From assembly GCF_900110645.1 (NCBI RefSeq), contig NZ_FOFB01000004.1, positions 1 to 64,000 of the forward strand: 64,000 nt of DNA, in the 5' to 3' direction. Below are positions 9,662 through 19,919 of the stretch, in pieces. Source of the stretch: Neolewinella agarilytica (GTDB taxonomy: Bacteria; Bacteroidota; Bacteroidia; Chitinophagales; Saprospiraceae). Position numbers and translations under genes: made by a program. A model generated the notes under the pieces. It was not told the DNA's origin. It did no database searches and worked only from the letters and a program-made list of their open reading frames with translations. Each line of letters opens with the position of its first letter. The first letter of the stretch is position 1.

Positions 9662-10096
9662 ATGAAGAACAAAGAAGTTATTCGGGAGGGAGAGGGCGAA
9701 AATTACAATTACTCACAGGACCACTGTTTTATTAAGCTGTCTTCCCACAGGACCAATGGAGAGTTGTCTTTTGTGGAAGACACACTAAAGCCTGGCTTTT
9801 ATTTGGGTCGGCACCATCATAAAATCATGACGGAAGTCTTCTATATTCTCGAAGGAGAAGTGAAGTTGATTTTTGATGATGAGACCATCGTGGCGAAACC
9901 CGGTGATACGGTTACGGTGCCCCCGAATGTCTGGCATGCGGCCAGTTGTGAAAAAGGTGGGAAGATGCTTTCCATTTTCAAGGACGGTCAGTTTGACCTG
10001 TATCTGGAACGCTTGTCCGGAATGACCGACAGCGATTTTGCAGACGAGGCATTAATGCGCGCCGTTTCGGCCAAGTTTGATATTTACGGAGAATAG
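9662..10096 (+). CDS. Small cupin-domain protein
   Basis: 144 residues forming a single cupin barrel. Motif 1 is GRHHHKIMTEVFYILEGEV, with the His cluster and Glu expected to bind a metal ion. Motif 2 is PGDTVTVPPNVWHA, with the final His ligand. Small cupins of this type include sugar isomerases, dioxygenases and small-molecule sensors, and the sequence does not decide between them. It follows the methyltransferase gene closely and is probably in the same transcript. Confidence 0.8.
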   Translation: MKNKEVIREGEGENYNYSQDHCFIKLSSHRTNGELSFVEDTLKPGFYLGRHHHKIMTEVFYILEGEVKLIFDDETIVAKPGDTVTVPPNVWHAASCEKGGKMLSIFKDGQFDLYLERLSGMTDSDFADEALMRAVSAKFDIYGE

Positions 10097-10146
10097 GAAA
10101 AGAAGGAGGCGCCTGGCTTCACCTTGCTTCTTACCGGAGAATCCTC

Positions 10147-10195
10147 TGCACCTGCGGCCGCGCCTGATGAGAACTGAGGCGCGGCCGCAGGTGCA
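10147..10195. repeat. Palindromic pair of the dispersed TGCACCTGCG element
   Basis: An 18-nt arm starting TGCACCTGCGGCC (10147-10164) is repeated as its exact reverse complement at 10178-10195, giving a perfect GC-rich hairpin with a 13-nt loop. A further single copy (TGCACCTGCGTACTGCGCCC) lies at 10247-10266. The gap 10097-10555 otherwise contains only the upstream region of rpsL. Confidence 0.8.
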
Positions 10196-10481
10196 GTGGG
10201 AAGAACCAGGGAGCAATGGAGGAGGGTAGGGGATGGTTCCCTTCCCTGCACCTGCGTACTGCGCCCAATCCACCGTCAGGATGAAGCGGGCATCCGAAAC
10301 TTATGGCTCTGGAAGAGACCTTATATATAGGTCTTCCCGAAACAAGCCGTTGGTAGCGCTAATTGGCTGATTTGTAGCTGAAAATGCCTATTTCCTGGTT
10401 CTCGATTGGTCCTGGTGACATTATCTGAAAGGAAAATCTTCGTAAAGACATTTTGTGCTAGGAATTATCCGGATAAGTGCT

Positions 10482-10489
10482 TACCTTTG
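10482..10489 (+). promoter_or_regulatory. Probable -7 box of the rpsL promoter
   Basis: TACCTTTG fits the Bacteroidota -7 consensus TAnnTTTG and lies 66 nt before the rpsL start codon. The best -33-like TTG is at 10453-10455, 26 nt away, longer than the usual 17-23, so the upstream element is weak. Confidence 0.45.
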
Positions 10490-10555
10490 CGCTCGCTTTT
10501 CAAGGAGGTAGGCCTCTGGTAAACAAAAAAAAGCGCTACTAAAGTTAATAAACGT

Positions 10556-10930
10556 ATGCCTACAATTAACCAACTTGTGCGTAAAGGGCGCAAGCAAATC
10601 AAGGAGACGAGTAACTCACGTGCACTGGACGCCTGTCCACAAAAGCGCGGTGTTTGTACACGTGTATACACCACTACTCCCAAGAAGCCGAACTCGGCGC
10701 TGCGTAAAGTAGCTAAGGTTCGTCTTACGAACGGAATTGAGGTAATCGCTTATATCCCGGGAGAGGGTCACAACCTGCAGGAACACAGTATCGTACTGAT
10801 TCGCGGAGGTCGTGTAAAGGATCTTCCTGGTGTACGTTACACCATCGTTCGTGGTGCACTCGATACGGCCGGCGTTGCTGACCGTCGTCAGGCTCGCTCT
10901 AAGTACGGCGCCAAGCGTCCTAAGAAATAA
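10556..10930 (+). CDS. rpsL: 30S ribosomal protein S12
   Basis: 124 residues, full length. S12 lies at the decoding centre and monitors codon-anticodon pairing. The conserved [18 protein letters not shown] and [16 protein letters not shown] loops are intact, with the unsubstituted lysines that correlate with streptomycin sensitivity. It is the first gene of the str operon, preceded by a TACCTTTG box, and is followed 78 nt later by rpsG. Confidence 0.97.
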   Translation: MPTINQLVRKGRKQIKETSNSRALDACPQKRGVCTRVYTTTPKKPNSALRKVAKVRLTNGIEVIAYIPGEGHNLQEHSIVLIRGGRVKDLPGVRYTIVRGALDTAGVADRRQARSKYGAKRPKK

Positions 10931-11008
10931 TTCAATTAGTAAGATGAGTACCCTTTAGTAGGGGCTTATTGGTGTTCGCTCTGCGGCCACCATCTGAAGC
11001 AAAAAGCT

Positions 11009-11485
11009 ATGCGTAAAAGAAAACCAAAAGTCCGGGTCATTGCACCCGACCCCCGTTACGGTGATCCAATGGTGACCCAGTTCGTTAACATGCTGATGTT
11101 CTCCGGTAAGAAGAGCACGTCTTTCCGTATCTTCTATGATGCGATGGATATCATCAAGGAGCGTGTTGCCAGCGAAGAAATTGACGAGTATGAAGTGTGG
11201 AAACGCGCTTTGAACAACGCCATGCCACAAGTTGAGGTACGCTCTAAGCGTATTGGTGGTGCTACTTTCCAGATTCCTACGGAAATCCGCGCTAAGCGTA
11301 AGATGTCCATCGGAATGAAGTGGGTTATCAAATTCGCCCGTCAGCGTTCCGGTAAGGGCATGGCGGAGAAGCTGTCCTCTGAGTTGCTGGCCGCCAGCCG
11401 CAATGAAGGCCTTGCCGTTAAGCGGAAGGAAGACACCCACAAGATGGCGGAATCTAACCGTGCATTTGCCCATTACGGGAGATAG
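11009..11485 (+). CDS. rpsG: 30S ribosomal protein S7
   Basis: 158 residues, normal S7 length, with the N-terminal MRKRKPKVR arm, the FVNMLMFSGKKS helix region and the conserved C-terminal NRAFAHYGR. S7 nucleates assembly of the 30S head on 16S rRNA and contacts the E site. Its TAG stop is also the first unit of an inverted repeat array that fills the gap to fusA. Confidence 0.97.
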   Translation: MRKRKPKVRVIAPDPRYGDPMVTQFVNMLMFSGKKSTSFRIFYDAMDIIKERVASEEIDEYEVWKRALNNAMPQVEVRSKRIGGATFQIPTEIRAKRKMSIGMKWVIKFARQRSGKGMAEKLSSELLAASRNEGLAVKRKEDTHKMAESNRAFAHYGR

Positions 11486-11557
11486 TCCTGATAGTATGGT
11501 AGTAACGGCAGCATAGTTCTGTTGCTACTACCATACGATCATTACTGTCAAACTATC
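11481..11557. repeat. Inverted short-unit array between rpsG and fusA
   Basis: Units related to TGATAGT and ATGGTAGT form one arm and their complement the other. GATAGT (11481-11486) pairs with ACTATC (11552-11557), and GTATGGTAGTA (from 11494) pairs with TACTACCATAC (to 11536). The array begins inside the rpsG stop codon. In mRNA it would fold into a long two-tier hairpin. No T-tract follows, so it need not terminate transcription. Confidence 0.7.
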
Positions 11558-11592
11558 ATTTCTATTATACTTCAATACTAAATCCTCCTGCC

Positions 11593-13725
11593 ATGGCAAC
11601 GGATCTTAAATTCACCAGAAACATCGGTATTGCCGCGCACATTGACGCCGGTAAGACGACGACAACTGAGCGTATCCTTTACTACACCGGTATCAGCCAC
11701 AAGATCGGCGAAGTACACGACGGTGCCGCTACCATGGACTGGATGGAGCAGGAGCAGGAACGTGGTATCACCATTACTTCTGCCGCTACCCACACGAACT
11801 GGAAGTGGAAGAATAAAGACTACGTTTTCAACATCATTGACACCCCCGGTCACGTGGACTTTACCGTAGAGGTAAACCGTTCCCTCCGTGTACTCGATGG
11901 TCTGGTATTCCTTTTCTGTGCCGTATCTGGTGTAGAGCCTCAGTCGGAGACCAACTGGCGTCTGGCTGACAACTATAAGGTACCCCGTATCGGATTTGTA
12001 AACAAGATGGACCGTTCCGGTGCAGACTTCCTCGCTGTTGTAAAAGACGTGGAGGAGAAGCTGGGCTCTAAGTCTATTCCACTGCAGATTCCAATCGGTG
12101 CCGAAGAGACTTTCAAAGGCGTGGTTGACCTTATCACGATGCAGGCCATCGTGTGGAACGAGCACGATCAGGGTATGACCTTTGAGGTTATCGACATGCC
12201 TGCCGACCTGGAAGACACCGTTAACGAATGGCGCGAGAAACTTCTCGAAGCCGTCGCTGAATACGATGAGTCTCTGTTGGAGAAGTACTTCGAAGATCCA
12301 GACTCTATCACCGTTGAGGAAGTACGCAAAGCCGTACGCGACGCCGTAACGGACGCCGCCTTCGTTCCTATGATGTGTGGTTCTGCCTTTAAGAACAAAG
12401 GTGTACAGGCAGTACTTGATGCTGTTTGTGCTTACCTCCCCAGCCCGCTGGACATTCCACCGGTTAAGGGTACCGATCCTGACGATGAGGAAAAGATCCT
12501 CGAACGTGCACCTTCTGTAGACGAGCCGTTTGCAGCCCTTGCCTTCAAGATTGCCACGGACCCATTCGTTGGCCGTCTGGCCTTCATGCGCGTTTACTCT
12601 GGTGTACTGGAAGCAGGTTCTTACGTAAAGAACACTCGCTCCGGCAACAAAGAGCGTATCTCTCGTCTCTACCAGATGCACGCTAACGAACAGCAGGCAA
12701 TTGACAAGGTAGAAGCCGGTGACATTGCTGCAGCCGTTGGTTTCAAGGACATCCGTACGGGTGATACCCTTTGTGATGAAAAGCACCCAATCGTGCTGGA
12801 GTCTATGGTATTCCCTGATCCTGTAATCGCGGTAGCCGTTGAGCCTAAGACGCAAAAAGACCTCGACAAACTGGGTATGGCTCTGGCCAAGCTCTCTGAA
12901 GAGGATCCGACCTTTACGGTTCGCTACGACGAAGACACCAACCAGACCATTATTGCTGGTATGGGTGAGCTTCACCTGGAGATCATCGTTGACCGCCTCA
13001 AGCGTGAGTTTAAGGTTGAAGCCAACGTTGGTGCGCCGATGGTAAGCTACAAGGAAGCATTGTTCACAACCGTTGAGCACCGTGAGCGTCTCAAGAAGCA
13101 GTCCGGTGGTTCTGGTCTCTTCGCAGACATGAGCTTCACCCTCGGCCCAGCCGATGAGGAGTTCCTCGAAAGCGAAGACTTCAAGAACGGTAAGGAAAAC
13201 CTGCAGTTCGAGTGGGCCATCGTTGGTGGTGCTATCGACAAGAACTACCAGAAGCCAGTGAAAGACGGCTTCAAGTCAATGATGAAGAACGGTATTCTTG
13301 CCGGCTACAACATTGACAGCATGAAGGTGAAAGTATTCGACGGTGGTATGCACTCCGTTGACTCGAAGCCACTGGCCTTTGAACTTTGTGCAAAGGAAGG
13401 TTTCAAAGCTGCCGCTAAGCAGTGTAACCCGAAGTTGCTCGAGCCAATCATGGAAGTAGTTATCGTAACTCCTGAAGAGTACACGGGTAACGTGATCGGT
13501 GACCTTAACCGTCGTCGTGGTCTGCCGAAAGGACAGGAAACCATGAACGGTGGCGCTATTCGCATTACCGCTGATGTACCCCTGGCAGAAATGTTCGGCT
13601 ACGTAACTGACCTTCGTACCATCACCTCTGGCCGTGCGAACTCCAGCATGACCTTTGATCGCTTTGCCGAAGCCCCTAAGGGAATCGCTGAAGCAGTAAT
13701 CAAGGAAGCCAAAGGCGAAGCATAA
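11593..13725 (+). CDS. fusA: Elongation factor G
   Basis: 710-residue translocase GTPase that moves tRNA-mRNA through the ribosome and helps recycle ribosomes. Domain I carries the P-loop [15 protein letters not shown], switch [17 protein letters not shown] and [10 protein letters not shown]. Domains II-V follow, including [18 protein letters not shown] and the C-terminal [20 protein letters not shown]. It starts ATGGCAACG at 11593. As usual in Bacteroidota, tuf does not follow and rpsJ is next. A strong hairpin lies just after the stop. Confidence 0.97.
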   Translation: MATDLKFTRNIGIAAHIDAGKTTTTERILYYTGISHKIGEVHDGAATMDWMEQEQERGITITSAATHTNWKWKNKDYVFNIIDTPGHVDFTVEVNRSLRVLDGLVFLFCAVSGVEPQSETNWRLADNYKVPRIGFVNKMDRSGADFLAVVKDVEEKLGSKSIPLQIPIGAEETFKGVVDLITMQAIVWNEHDQGMTFEVIDMPADLEDTVNEWREKLLEAVAEYDESLLEKYFEDPDSITVEEVRKAVRDAVTDAAFVPMMCGSAFKNKGVQAVLDAVCAYLPSPLDIPPVKGTDPDDEEKILERAPSVDEPFAALAFKIATDPFVGRLAFMRVYSGVLEAGSYVKNTRSGNKERISRLYQMHANEQQAIDKVEAGDIAAAVGFKDIRTGDTLCDEKHPIVLESMVFPDPVIAVAVEPKTQKDLDKLGMALAKLSEEDPTFTVRYDEDTNQTIIAGMGELHLEIIVDRLKREFKVEANVGAPMVSYKEALFTTVEHRERLKKQSGGSGLFADMSFTLGPADEEFLESEDFKNGKENLQFEWAIVGGAIDKNYQKPVKDGFKSMMKNGILAGYNIDSMKVKVFDGGMHSVDSKPLAFELCAKEGFKAAAKQCNPKLLEPIMEVVIVTPEEYTGNVIGDLNRRRGLPKGQETMNGGAIRITADVPLAEMFGYVTDLRTITSGRANSSMTFDRFAEAPKGIAEAVIKEAKGEA

Positions 13726-13738
13726 TTGATCAATCGTT

Positions 13739-13774
13739 CTCCCACTCTTCCGGCTGCCCGCCGGAGAGTGGGAG
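13739..13774 (+). terminator. Strong hairpin between fusA and rpsJ
   Basis: CTCCCACTCT plus CCGGC pairs with GCCGG plus AGAGTGGGAG: 15 bp with one bulged T and a TGCCC loop. The following bases (TTCTTAACTC) are only weakly T-rich, so it could be a partial terminator or an mRNA processing/stability hairpin separating the str and S10 parts. Confidence 0.55.
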
Positions 13775-13841
13775 TTCTTAACTCTAAACGACTCCCGGAA
13801 AGCCGGTACAGTCCATTTTTATTTGAAAATTCTAATCTGGC

Positions 13842-14150
13842 ATGAATCAGAAAATTCGCATCAAACTGCGTTCTTACGATCATAACCTCGTAGACAAGTC
13901 TACCGAGAAGATCGTCAAGACCGTCAAGAACAGTGGGGCCATCGTAACCGGCCCGATTCCGCTGCCCACCGAAAAGGATATCTATACTGTCCTGCGCTCG
14001 CCGCACGTCAATAAGAAATCCCGGGAGCAGTTCCAATTGCGCACTCACAAGCGCCTGATCGAGATCTACACCCCCAACCAAAAAACGGTGGACGCGCTTT
14101 CAAAGCTCGAACTCCCCTCTGGTGTAGACATTCAGGTGAAGCTGACCTAA
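13842..14150 (+). CDS. rpsJ: 30S ribosomal protein S10
   Basis: 102 residues with the canonical start [20 protein letters not shown] and the conserved [21 protein letters not shown] loop. S10 binds the 30S head and also acts as NusE in antitermination. It is the first gene of the S10 operon, 116 nt after fusA, with the strong hairpin in between. Confidence 0.97.
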   Translation: MNQKIRIKLRSYDHNLVDKSTEKIVKTVKNSGAIVTGPIPLPTEKDIYTVLRSPHVNKKSREQFQLRTHKRLIEIYTPNQKTVDALSKLELPSGVDIQVKLT

Positions 14151-14306
14151 TCAGTTTTATCTACCTCCGTCACGCTACCATTTGACACTTCAAATAGGTA
14201 GACTTTTTAATAACTGTTCCCATCTCACGGCCAGGCCGTGAAATCGGAATGTTTTGTTGCCCGCTACCGGAAAATCCCGGAATGGCGACGAATAAATCCA
14301 AGACCA

Positions 14307-14927
14307 ATGAACGGAATTATTGGTAAGAAGATCGGAATGACTTCCATCTTCGACGAAGCAGGCCGCAACGTCGCCTGTACCGTTATCGAGGCCGGTCCCT
14401 GTGTAGTAACTCAGGTGAAGACCGACGATACGGACAATTATAATGCTATCCAGCTTGCCTATGGTGAGCGTCGTGAGAAAACGATGAGCCGCCAATTGAA
14501 CGGCCACTTCAAAGCTGCCGGCACCACGCCGAAGGCCGAAGTCGTTGAGTTTCGCGATATGGTAGCTGACAAAGCTCTCGGTGATACCATCACCGTGGAT
14601 GAAGTCTTCGCTGAAGGTGACATCTGTGTAGCCGTTGGAACTTCCAAGGGTAAGGGCTTTCAGGGTGTAGTTAAGCGTCACAACTTTAAGGGTGTGAACG
14701 ATGCTACTCACGGTCAGCACAACCGCCAGCGTGCACCGGGTTCTATCGGTGCTGCCTCTTACCCCGCCAAAGTATTCAAAGGAATGCGTATGGGTGGTCG
14801 TGATGGCGGCGGACGGGTAAGCATCAAGAACCTGAAGGTTCTCAAGATGTTCCCAGAGCGTAACCTTATTCTGGTCAAAGGAGCCGTTCCCGGCCCCAAA
14901 GGCGGAACCGTAATCCTCCACAAATAA
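14307..14927 (+). CDS. rplC: 50S ribosomal protein L3
   Basis: 206 residues starting [15 protein letters not shown]. The in-frame ATG at 14238 would add 23 residues not found in L3, so 14307 is chosen. The conserved loop near the peptidyl-transferase centre is present ([20 protein letters not shown]). L3 initiates 50S assembly. A two-tier hairpin occupies the gap to rplD. Confidence 0.96.
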   Translation: MNGIIGKKIGMTSIFDEAGRNVACTVIEAGPCVVTQVKTDDTDNYNAIQLAYGERREKTMSRQLNGHFKAAGTTPKAEVVEFRDMVADKALGDTITVDEVFAEGDICVAVGTSKGKGFQGVVKRHNFKGVNDATHGQHNRQRAPGSIGAASYPAKVFKGMRMGGRDGGGRVSIKNLKVLKMFPERNLILVKGAVPGPKGGTVILHK

Positions 14928-14932
14928 GCCCG

Positions 14933-14981
14933 TATTCGCCATCACAATACTTCTCCGCCGGAGTATTGACGCCTGCGAATA
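14933..14981. repeat. Two-tier inverted repeat between rplC and rplD
   Basis: Outer arms TATTCGC (14933-14939) and GCGAATA (14975-14981) enclose inner arms AATACT and AGTATT, with CCG/CGG at the tip. It starts six nt after the rplC stop. It resembles the other operon-gap hairpins in architecture but not in sequence. Confidence 0.6.
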
Positions 14982-14996
14982 GCAAAATAAAATAAA

Positions 14997-15623
14997 ATGA
15001 AACTTCAAGTTCATAGCGCACAAGGTTCTGGTACGGGTCGCGAAGTGGAACTGCCCGAAAACATTTTCGGTGTAGAGCCCAACGAGCACGCTGTTTACCT
15101 GGCCGTTAAGGCTTACCTGGCCGCTCAGCGTCAGGGTACGCACAAAGCCAAAGAACGCGGCGAAATTGCCGGTTCTACCAAGAAACTGCATAAGCAAAAA
15201 GGTACTGGTGGTAGCCGTAAGGGTGACATCAAGAACCCTCTCTTCCGTAGTGGTGGCCGGGTCTTCGGTCCTCGCCCCCGCACCTACGGTCTTAAGCTCA
15301 ACAAGAAAGTTCGTCAGCTCGCCCGCGCTTCTGCTTTCTCCGCCAAGGCTACTGCTGGTAGCATCAAGGTGGTGGAAGACCTGAAGTTCGACGCTCCTAA
15401 GACGAAAGACTACGTTTCTTTCCTCAACGCCCTTGGTGCTAACGAAGGTAAAGTACTCCTCATCACTGCTGAGCACGACCAGTTCGTCTACCGCTCCGGC
15501 CGTAACCTGCCGAACAACGCTATTGTATCTGCCGGTGAGGTAAACACCTACGACGTAATGAAGGCCGGTACGGTCATCGTTGCCGAAGGTGCCATCGCAA
15601 AGCTTAAAGAGCAATTTGCTTAA
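14997..15623 (+). CDS. rplD: 50S ribosomal protein L4
   Basis: 208 residues with an L4 fold and the long RNA-binding loop (KKLHKQKGTGGSRKGDIKNP, then GGRVFGPRPRTY) that reaches the peptide exit tunnel. In several bacteria L4 also represses its own operon. Some annotators trim the N-terminus, but MKLQVHSAQGSGTGREVEL is the usual Bacteroidota start. Confidence 0.96.
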   Translation: MKLQVHSAQGSGTGREVELPENIFGVEPNEHAVYLAVKAYLAAQRQGTHKAKERGEIAGSTKKLHKQKGTGGSRKGDIKNPLFRSGGRVFGPRPRTYGLKLNKKVRQLARASAFSAKATAGSIKVVEDLKFDAPKTKDYVSFLNALGANEGKVLLITAEHDQFVYRSGRNLPNNAIVSAGEVNTYDVMKAGTVIVAEGAIAKLKEQFA

Positions 15624-15660
15624 CAGTCAGCCGCCCCCAGGGGCATAAACTCTAATCATC

Positions 15661-15957
15661 ATGGCTAAGACCATTCTCATCAAGCCCGTTGTGTCCGAGA
15701 AAGCTGAACTGCTCTCTGAGGTACGCGCCCAGTACACTTTCGTAGTGGAAAAGACGGCTAACAAAATTGAAATCCGTAATGCCGTCGAGGCACAGTACGG
15801 TGTATCCGTTGACCGCGTTAATACCGCGATCATGCCGGGTAAAACCAAAAATAGATCGACCAAGTCCGGACTTATCCGTGGCCGGGTACCTGCCTTCAAG
15901 AAGGCAATCGTTACTCTGGCGGACGGTGAGACCATCGACCTGTATAACGAACTATAG
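15661..15957 (+). CDS. rplW: 50S ribosomal protein L23
   Basis: 98 residues. L23 sits at the exit of the peptide tunnel and is the docking site for SRP and trigger factor. The conserved KPVVSEKAELL start and YTFVVEKTANKIEIRNAVE core are present. The TAG stop is the first unit of the following inverted array. Confidence 0.96.
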   Translation: MAKTILIKPVVSEKAELLSEVRAQYTFVVEKTANKIEIRNAVEAQYGVSVDRVNTAIMPGKTKNRSTKSGLIRGRVPAFKKAIVTLADGETIDLYNEL

Positions 15958-16032
15958 TCCTGGCAGTCTGGTAGTCCTGTAGACGGTCACGCAAGTGTAG
16001 CGGTCTGCAAAATTACCAGATTGCAAGACTAT
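15955..16032. repeat. Inverted octad-like array between rplW and rplB
   Basis: Units of about 8 bp (AGTCCTGG, CAGTCTGG, TAGTCCTG) form the left arm. TAGTC pairs with GACTA at 16027-16031, and TCTGGTA (15967-15973) pairs with TACCAGA (16014-16020). The array starts exactly at the rplW TAG stop, as the rpsG array does, and both share the phrase ATAGTCCTG. Confidence 0.7.
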
Positions 16033-16126
16033 CATATTAATCAACGATGGGTGGGGAGCCACCGTTTACGGTCGATCGTAAACAAGTGCTTTTGCTCCGA
16101 GATTCATCGTACTAATTTGTGCAATA

Positions 16127-16963
<837 letters not shown>

Positions 16964-16966
16964 CCC

Positions 16967-17239
16967 ATGGCACGTTCGCTAAAGAAAGGCCCCTACGTTT
17001 TCCACCGTCTCTACGACAAAATTGTAAAGGCACAAGAAGGTGGTGGCCGTAAGGGTATGATCAAAACCTGGTCACGCTCTTCCATGATCATTCCTGATAT
17101 GGTAGGTCTGACCATCGCCGTTCACAATGGTAAAACCCACGTCCCCGTCTACGTTACGGAGAACATGGTAGGTCACAAACTCGGTGAGTTTGCTCCTACG
17201 CGTTCCTTCCGCGGCCACGGTGGCAAGAAGGGTAAGTAA
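16967..17239 (+). CDS. rpsS: 30S ribosomal protein S19
   Basis: 90 residues, starting [19 protein letters not shown], with conserved [16 protein letters not shown] and [17 protein letters not shown]19 binds the 30S head with S13. The gene is three nt from rplB, but the next gene, rplV, is 314 nt away across a repeat-filled gap. Confidence 0.97.
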   Translation: MARSLKKGPYVFHRLYDKIVKAQEGGGRKGMIKTWSRSSMIIPDMVGLTIAVHNGKTHVPVYVTENMVGHKLGEFAPTRSFRGHGGKKGK

Positions 17240-17240
17240 G

Positions 17241-17307
17241 GTTACAAGTTGCAGGTTGCAGGTTCCGTTAGGGCTTGCAACCTGCAACCTGAAACCTGCA
17301 ACCTGAA
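17241..17307. repeat. Inverted GCAACCT heptad array after rpsS
   Basis: The left arm is built of the unit GTTGCAG and the right arm of TGCAACC units (TGCAACC, TGCAACC, TGAAACC, TGCAACC), so the two arms pair into a hairpin about 30 bp long. It starts one nt after the rpsS TAA. The same unit builds the arrays at 18706-18888 and 21960-22077 in other gaps of this operon. Confidence 0.8.
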
Positions 17308-17316
17308 AAATCATTT

Positions 17317-17411
17317 GGCGCAGCCGCAGGTGCAGTGCATGAGTTGAAAAGCAAAGAAGGCTTGTCCGCATTGCTATTTAACCGTACCTTTGCACCCGCG
17401 TTCGCGCCCCC
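17317..17411. repeat. Divergent pair of dispersed TGCACC(T/C)GCG elements
   Basis: A reverse copy (GGCGCAGCCGCAGGTGCA, 17317-17334) and a forward copy (17389-17411, TTTGCACCCGCGTTCGCGCC) lie 54 nt apart in the rpsS-rplV gap. The forward copy overlaps the -7 box described separately. Confidence 0.6.
17362..17392 (+). promoter_or_regulatory. Candidate internal promoter upstream of rplV
   Basis: TTG at 17362-17364, a 20-nt spacer and TACCTTTG at 17385-17392 match the Bacteroidota housekeeping promoter (TTG-N17-23-TAnnTTTG) well. It would let rplV and the downstream genes be transcribed independently of the S10 promoter, after the repeat array inserted behind rpsS. Confidence 0.55.
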
Positions 17412-17553
17412 TTTAATTGAGTGAAGGTAGAGTACGTCCTCGCCGGAGTAAAGGGAAAAGGTCAAAGGAGGAAGGGGAGACCCTTATTCCTTTCCCTCTT
17501 CAACCCTTATTCGCGCCCGATTTACTAACCCGTTCCCTCGAAATAATCCAATA

Positions 17554-17949
17554 ATGGTAGCAGTATCAAGTTTAAATAGCATTCCGATGTCGGTCCGCAA
17601 GATGCGGCTCGTCGTCGATCTGATCCGCGGTAAGCAGGTCGGAGAAGCGCTAAGCATCCTGGAATTCAGTAAGCAGGAAGCAGCGATCTGGCTGAAGAAG
17701 AATCTTCTCTCCGCCATCGCCAACTGGGAGTTCAAAACCGGTGGCACCGAAAGTGCTGACGAGTATGATCTCATCGTTTCTGAAGTATTCGCCGATGCAG
17801 GTGCTCAGATCAAGCGTTTCCGCCCCGCTCCTCACGGCCGTGCTCACCGTATCCGTAAGCACAGCTGTCACATCACCATCAAAGTATCTAACACCAAGCA
17901 ACTCCCATCGGAGGCTGGTGTAGAAGCTGAAACCGAAACCGCAGAATAA
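17554..17949 (+). CDS. rplV: 50S ribosomal protein L22
   Basis: 131 residues. L22 lines the peptide exit tunnel. The globular part ([20 protein letters not shown]) and the hairpin tip ([19 protein letters not shown]) are conserved. The C-terminus is extended by an acidic tail ([12 protein letters not shown]). The rpsC start codon lies one nt after the stop. Confidence 0.95.
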   Translation: MVAVSSLNSIPMSVRKMRLVVDLIRGKQVGEALSILEFSKQEAAIWLKKNLLSAIANWEFKTGGTESADEYDLIVSEVFADAGAQIKRFRPAPHGRAHRIRKHSCHITIKVSNTKQLPSEAGVEAETETAE

Positions 17950-17950
17950 C

Positions 17951-18700
17951 ATGGGACAGAAGACTAATCCAATTGGTAACCGTCTGGGTTACATTCGCGG
18001 CTGGGACAGTAACTGGTACGCTGACAAAGATTACGCCGCTAACGTCATCGAAGACGAGAAGCTGCGCGCTTACCTCGGTAAGCGTATTGAAAAGGGCGGT
18101 ATCGCCCGCGTGATCATTGAGCGTACCCTCAAGCGGGTTACCCTCACGATTCATACCAGCCGTCCCGGTATCATTATCGGTAAAGGTGGTAAGGAGATCG
18201 ATCAGCTGCGCGAAGAACTTCGCCGTCTGACCAAGAAAGATATCCAAATCAACATCATTGAGATCCGCAAGCCTGAGCTGGACGCCAACATCGTTGCCGA
18301 AAGCGTTGCTAAGCAGATCGAAGCCCGTATCAACTACCGCCGGGCGATCAAGACGAGCATCCAGGCCACCATGCGTGCCAGCGCTGAGGGCATCAAGATC
18401 CGCATCTCTGGTCGTTTGAACGGTTCTGATATGAGCCGTACGGAAGAGTTCAAGGAAGGGCGTACGCCACTCCACACTTTCCGTGCTGATATTGACTACG
18501 CACATAAGGAAGCACACACGGTCTACGGCCGTATTGGTATCAAAGTATGGCTCTGTAAGGGTGAAGTACTTGGTAAACGCGACCTGAACCCGAACGCTGG
18601 TCTGTCGACCAAAGGCAATGACCGCGGTGGACGTGGTGGCCGTGGCGGACGCGGTGGCCGTGGTGGCAATGACCGCCGTGGCGGTGGTGGCCGTCGGTAA
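17951..18700 (+). CDS. rpsC: 30S ribosomal protein S3 with RGG-rich tail
   Basis: 249 residues. It has an N-terminal KH domain ([20 protein letters not shown]) and the S3 C-domain ([38 protein letters not shown]). S3 sits at the mRNA entry tunnel and contributes to ribosomal helicase activity. The last 30 or so residues are an arginine-glycine repeat tail ([19 protein letters not shown]), longer than in E. coli S3. A 466-nt gap filled with repeats follows before rplP. Confidence 0.96.
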   Translation: MGQKTNPIGNRLGYIRGWDSNWYADKDYAANVIEDEKLRAYLGKRIEKGGIARVIIERTLKRVTLTIHTSRPGIIIGKGGKEIDQLREELRRLTKKDIQINIIEIRKPELDANIVAESVAKQIEARINYRRAIKTSIQATMRASAEGIKIRISGRLNGSDMSRTEEFKEGRTPLHTFRADIDYAHKEAHTVYGRIGIKVWLCKGEVLGKRDLNPNAGLSTKGNDRGGRGGRGGRGGRGGNDRRGGGGRR

Positions 18701-18705
18701 AACCT

Positions 18706-18888
18706 GATTACAGGTTGCAGGTTACAGGATGCACTCCTTTTGTGCCGATGGTAAGTTGCTCTTTGAATCAGAATACTAGAATACAACTCTTTAGCGTAAG
18801 CTAAACTACTCAGCGGCAAGCCCGTAATTTGCAACCTGCAAACCTGCAACTTTCAACCTGCAATCTGCAACCTGCAACTTGTTCCTTG
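18706..18888. repeat. GCAACCT heptad array after rpsC
   Basis: Left arm: ACAGGTTGCAGGTTACAGG at 18710-18728. Right arm, about 110 nt on, has units TTGCAAC, CTGCAAA, TTTCAAC, CTGCAAT, CTGCAAC and CTGCAAC. It begins six nt after the rpsC stop. The rest of the gap to 19166 has no gene; a TACCTTTG box lies at 19079-19086, 81 nt before rplP. Confidence 0.75.
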
Positions 18889-19078
18889 CCCACGACTCGA
18901 CCGCCTCTGGCGAGAGAATAACCGAACAGAAATCATCAAACCCTGGTTTGCGCTGATTTCTACCCCTGGAAGCAGGGCCGTGCGCAACGAGAACTCGTTG
19001 ACGCGGCCTTGCTTTCTACTTTTGACAACTAAATGGAAAGTTTGCCATGGCAAACTTCCCTATGTCGGAAGAAAATCT

Positions 19079-19086
19079 TACCTTTG
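19079..19086 (+). promoter_or_regulatory. Candidate -7 box upstream of rplP
   Basis: TACCTTTG fits TAnnTTTG and lies in the long rpsC-rplP gap, just where a repeat array interrupts the operon. No clear TTG is found at the right distance upstream, so this is tentative. Confidence 0.3.
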
Positions 19087-19166
19087 CCCCGCTCTAACGA
19101 GGACCTCGGGGAAATTCGGGGCGTAAACGACCGGTTTTTGGGCGTTTATCCACTAAACTTTAAGCA

Positions 19167-19586
19167 ATGTTACAGCCGAAAAGAACTAAATACCGGAAGC
19201 AGCAGAAGGGTCGTAATCGCGGCCTTGCGCAGCGTGGTAATAAGGTTGACTTCGGTTCCTTTGGCCTTAAAAGCCTTGGAACGGGACGTATCACCAACCG
19301 CCAGATCGAAGCAGCACGTATCGCTATGACTCGTCATATGAAACGTGAAGGTAAAGTCTGGATTCGCATTTTCCCTGATAAGCCTATCACCAGCAAGCCG
19401 TTGGAAGTACGTATGGGTAAGGGTAAGGGTGCCCTTGATCACTGGGTCGCTAATGTTCAGCCCGGACGAATTATGTTCGAGCTCGATGGTGTTACCCGGG
19501 AAGTAGCTGAAGAAGCTCTTCGCCTGGCAGCCCAGAAGTTACCCGTACTGACCAAGGTGGTTACCCGCCTGGATTACGTAGGCTAA
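19167..19586 (+). CDS. rplP: 50S ribosomal protein L16
   Basis: 139 residues. L16 is positioned near the A site and organises the 25S-region RNA of the large subunit. It starts [19 protein letters not shown], with conserved [12 protein letters not shown]-like ([20 protein letters not shown]) and MGKGKGA motifs. An earlier in-frame ATG does not exist nearby, so 19167 is secure. Confidence 0.96.
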   Translation: MLQPKRTKYRKQQKGRNRGLAQRGNKVDFGSFGLKSLGTGRITNRQIEAARIAMTRHMKREGKVWIRIFPDKPITSKPLEVRMGKGKGALDHWVANVQPGRIMFELDGVTREVAEEALRLAAQKLPVLTKVVTRLDYVG

Positions 19587-19652
19587 CAAGTATATAAACG
19601 CTTTTAATAGATGAGTCCGCCGGCTTGCTGCGCGGCATAACAATAAAATCTG

Positions 19653-19913
19653 ATGGCGAGTAATAAATCAGTCGAGTTGGGTAACGCCTCTGACGCAGAT
19701 CTGCAGGATCAGCTGAATGAGACGACCGTCAGCCTCGAAAAAATGAAATTCGATCATACCGTAAATGGTATCGAAAACCCGCTGCGACTGCGGGAGGTAC
19801 GTCGAGACATCGCACGTATCAAAACCGAAATTCGTCGCCGTGAGCTGGCTGCTCTCTCTCCGGAGGCTGCCGCAAAGCGGGACCGTATCCTAATCCGTCG
19901 TCGTAAAAAGTAA
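19653..19913 (+). CDS. rpmC: 50S ribosomal protein L29
   Basis: 86 residues, slightly longer than usual (about 65-70). A helical hairpin typical of L29 is visible (DLQDQLNETTVSLEKMKFDH, then NPLRLREVRRDIARIKTEIR). The C-terminus carries an extra basic segment (RRRELAALSPEAAAKRDRIL). L29 lies at the tunnel exit near L23. rpsQ starts six nt after the stop. Confidence 0.93.
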   Translation: MASNKSVELGNASDADLQDQLNETTVSLEKMKFDHTVNGIENPLRLREVRRDIARIKTEIRRRELAALSPEAAAKRDRILIRRRKK

Positions 19914-19919
19914 GCGAAC

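Noticed and set aside
11578-13080. 500-codon open frame on the minus strand inside fusA
   Set aside because: Antisense to a certain EF-G gene; the translation has no recognisable domain, and the openness follows from codon usage of a highly expressed gene.
14238-14306. Upstream extension of rplC
   Set aside because: The 23 extra residues are unlike any L3 N-terminus; ATG 14307 gives the canonical [12 protein letters not shown].
14190-15614. 474-codon minus-strand frame across rplC and rplD
   Set aside because: Runs antisense through two certain ribosomal genes and shows no family motifs.
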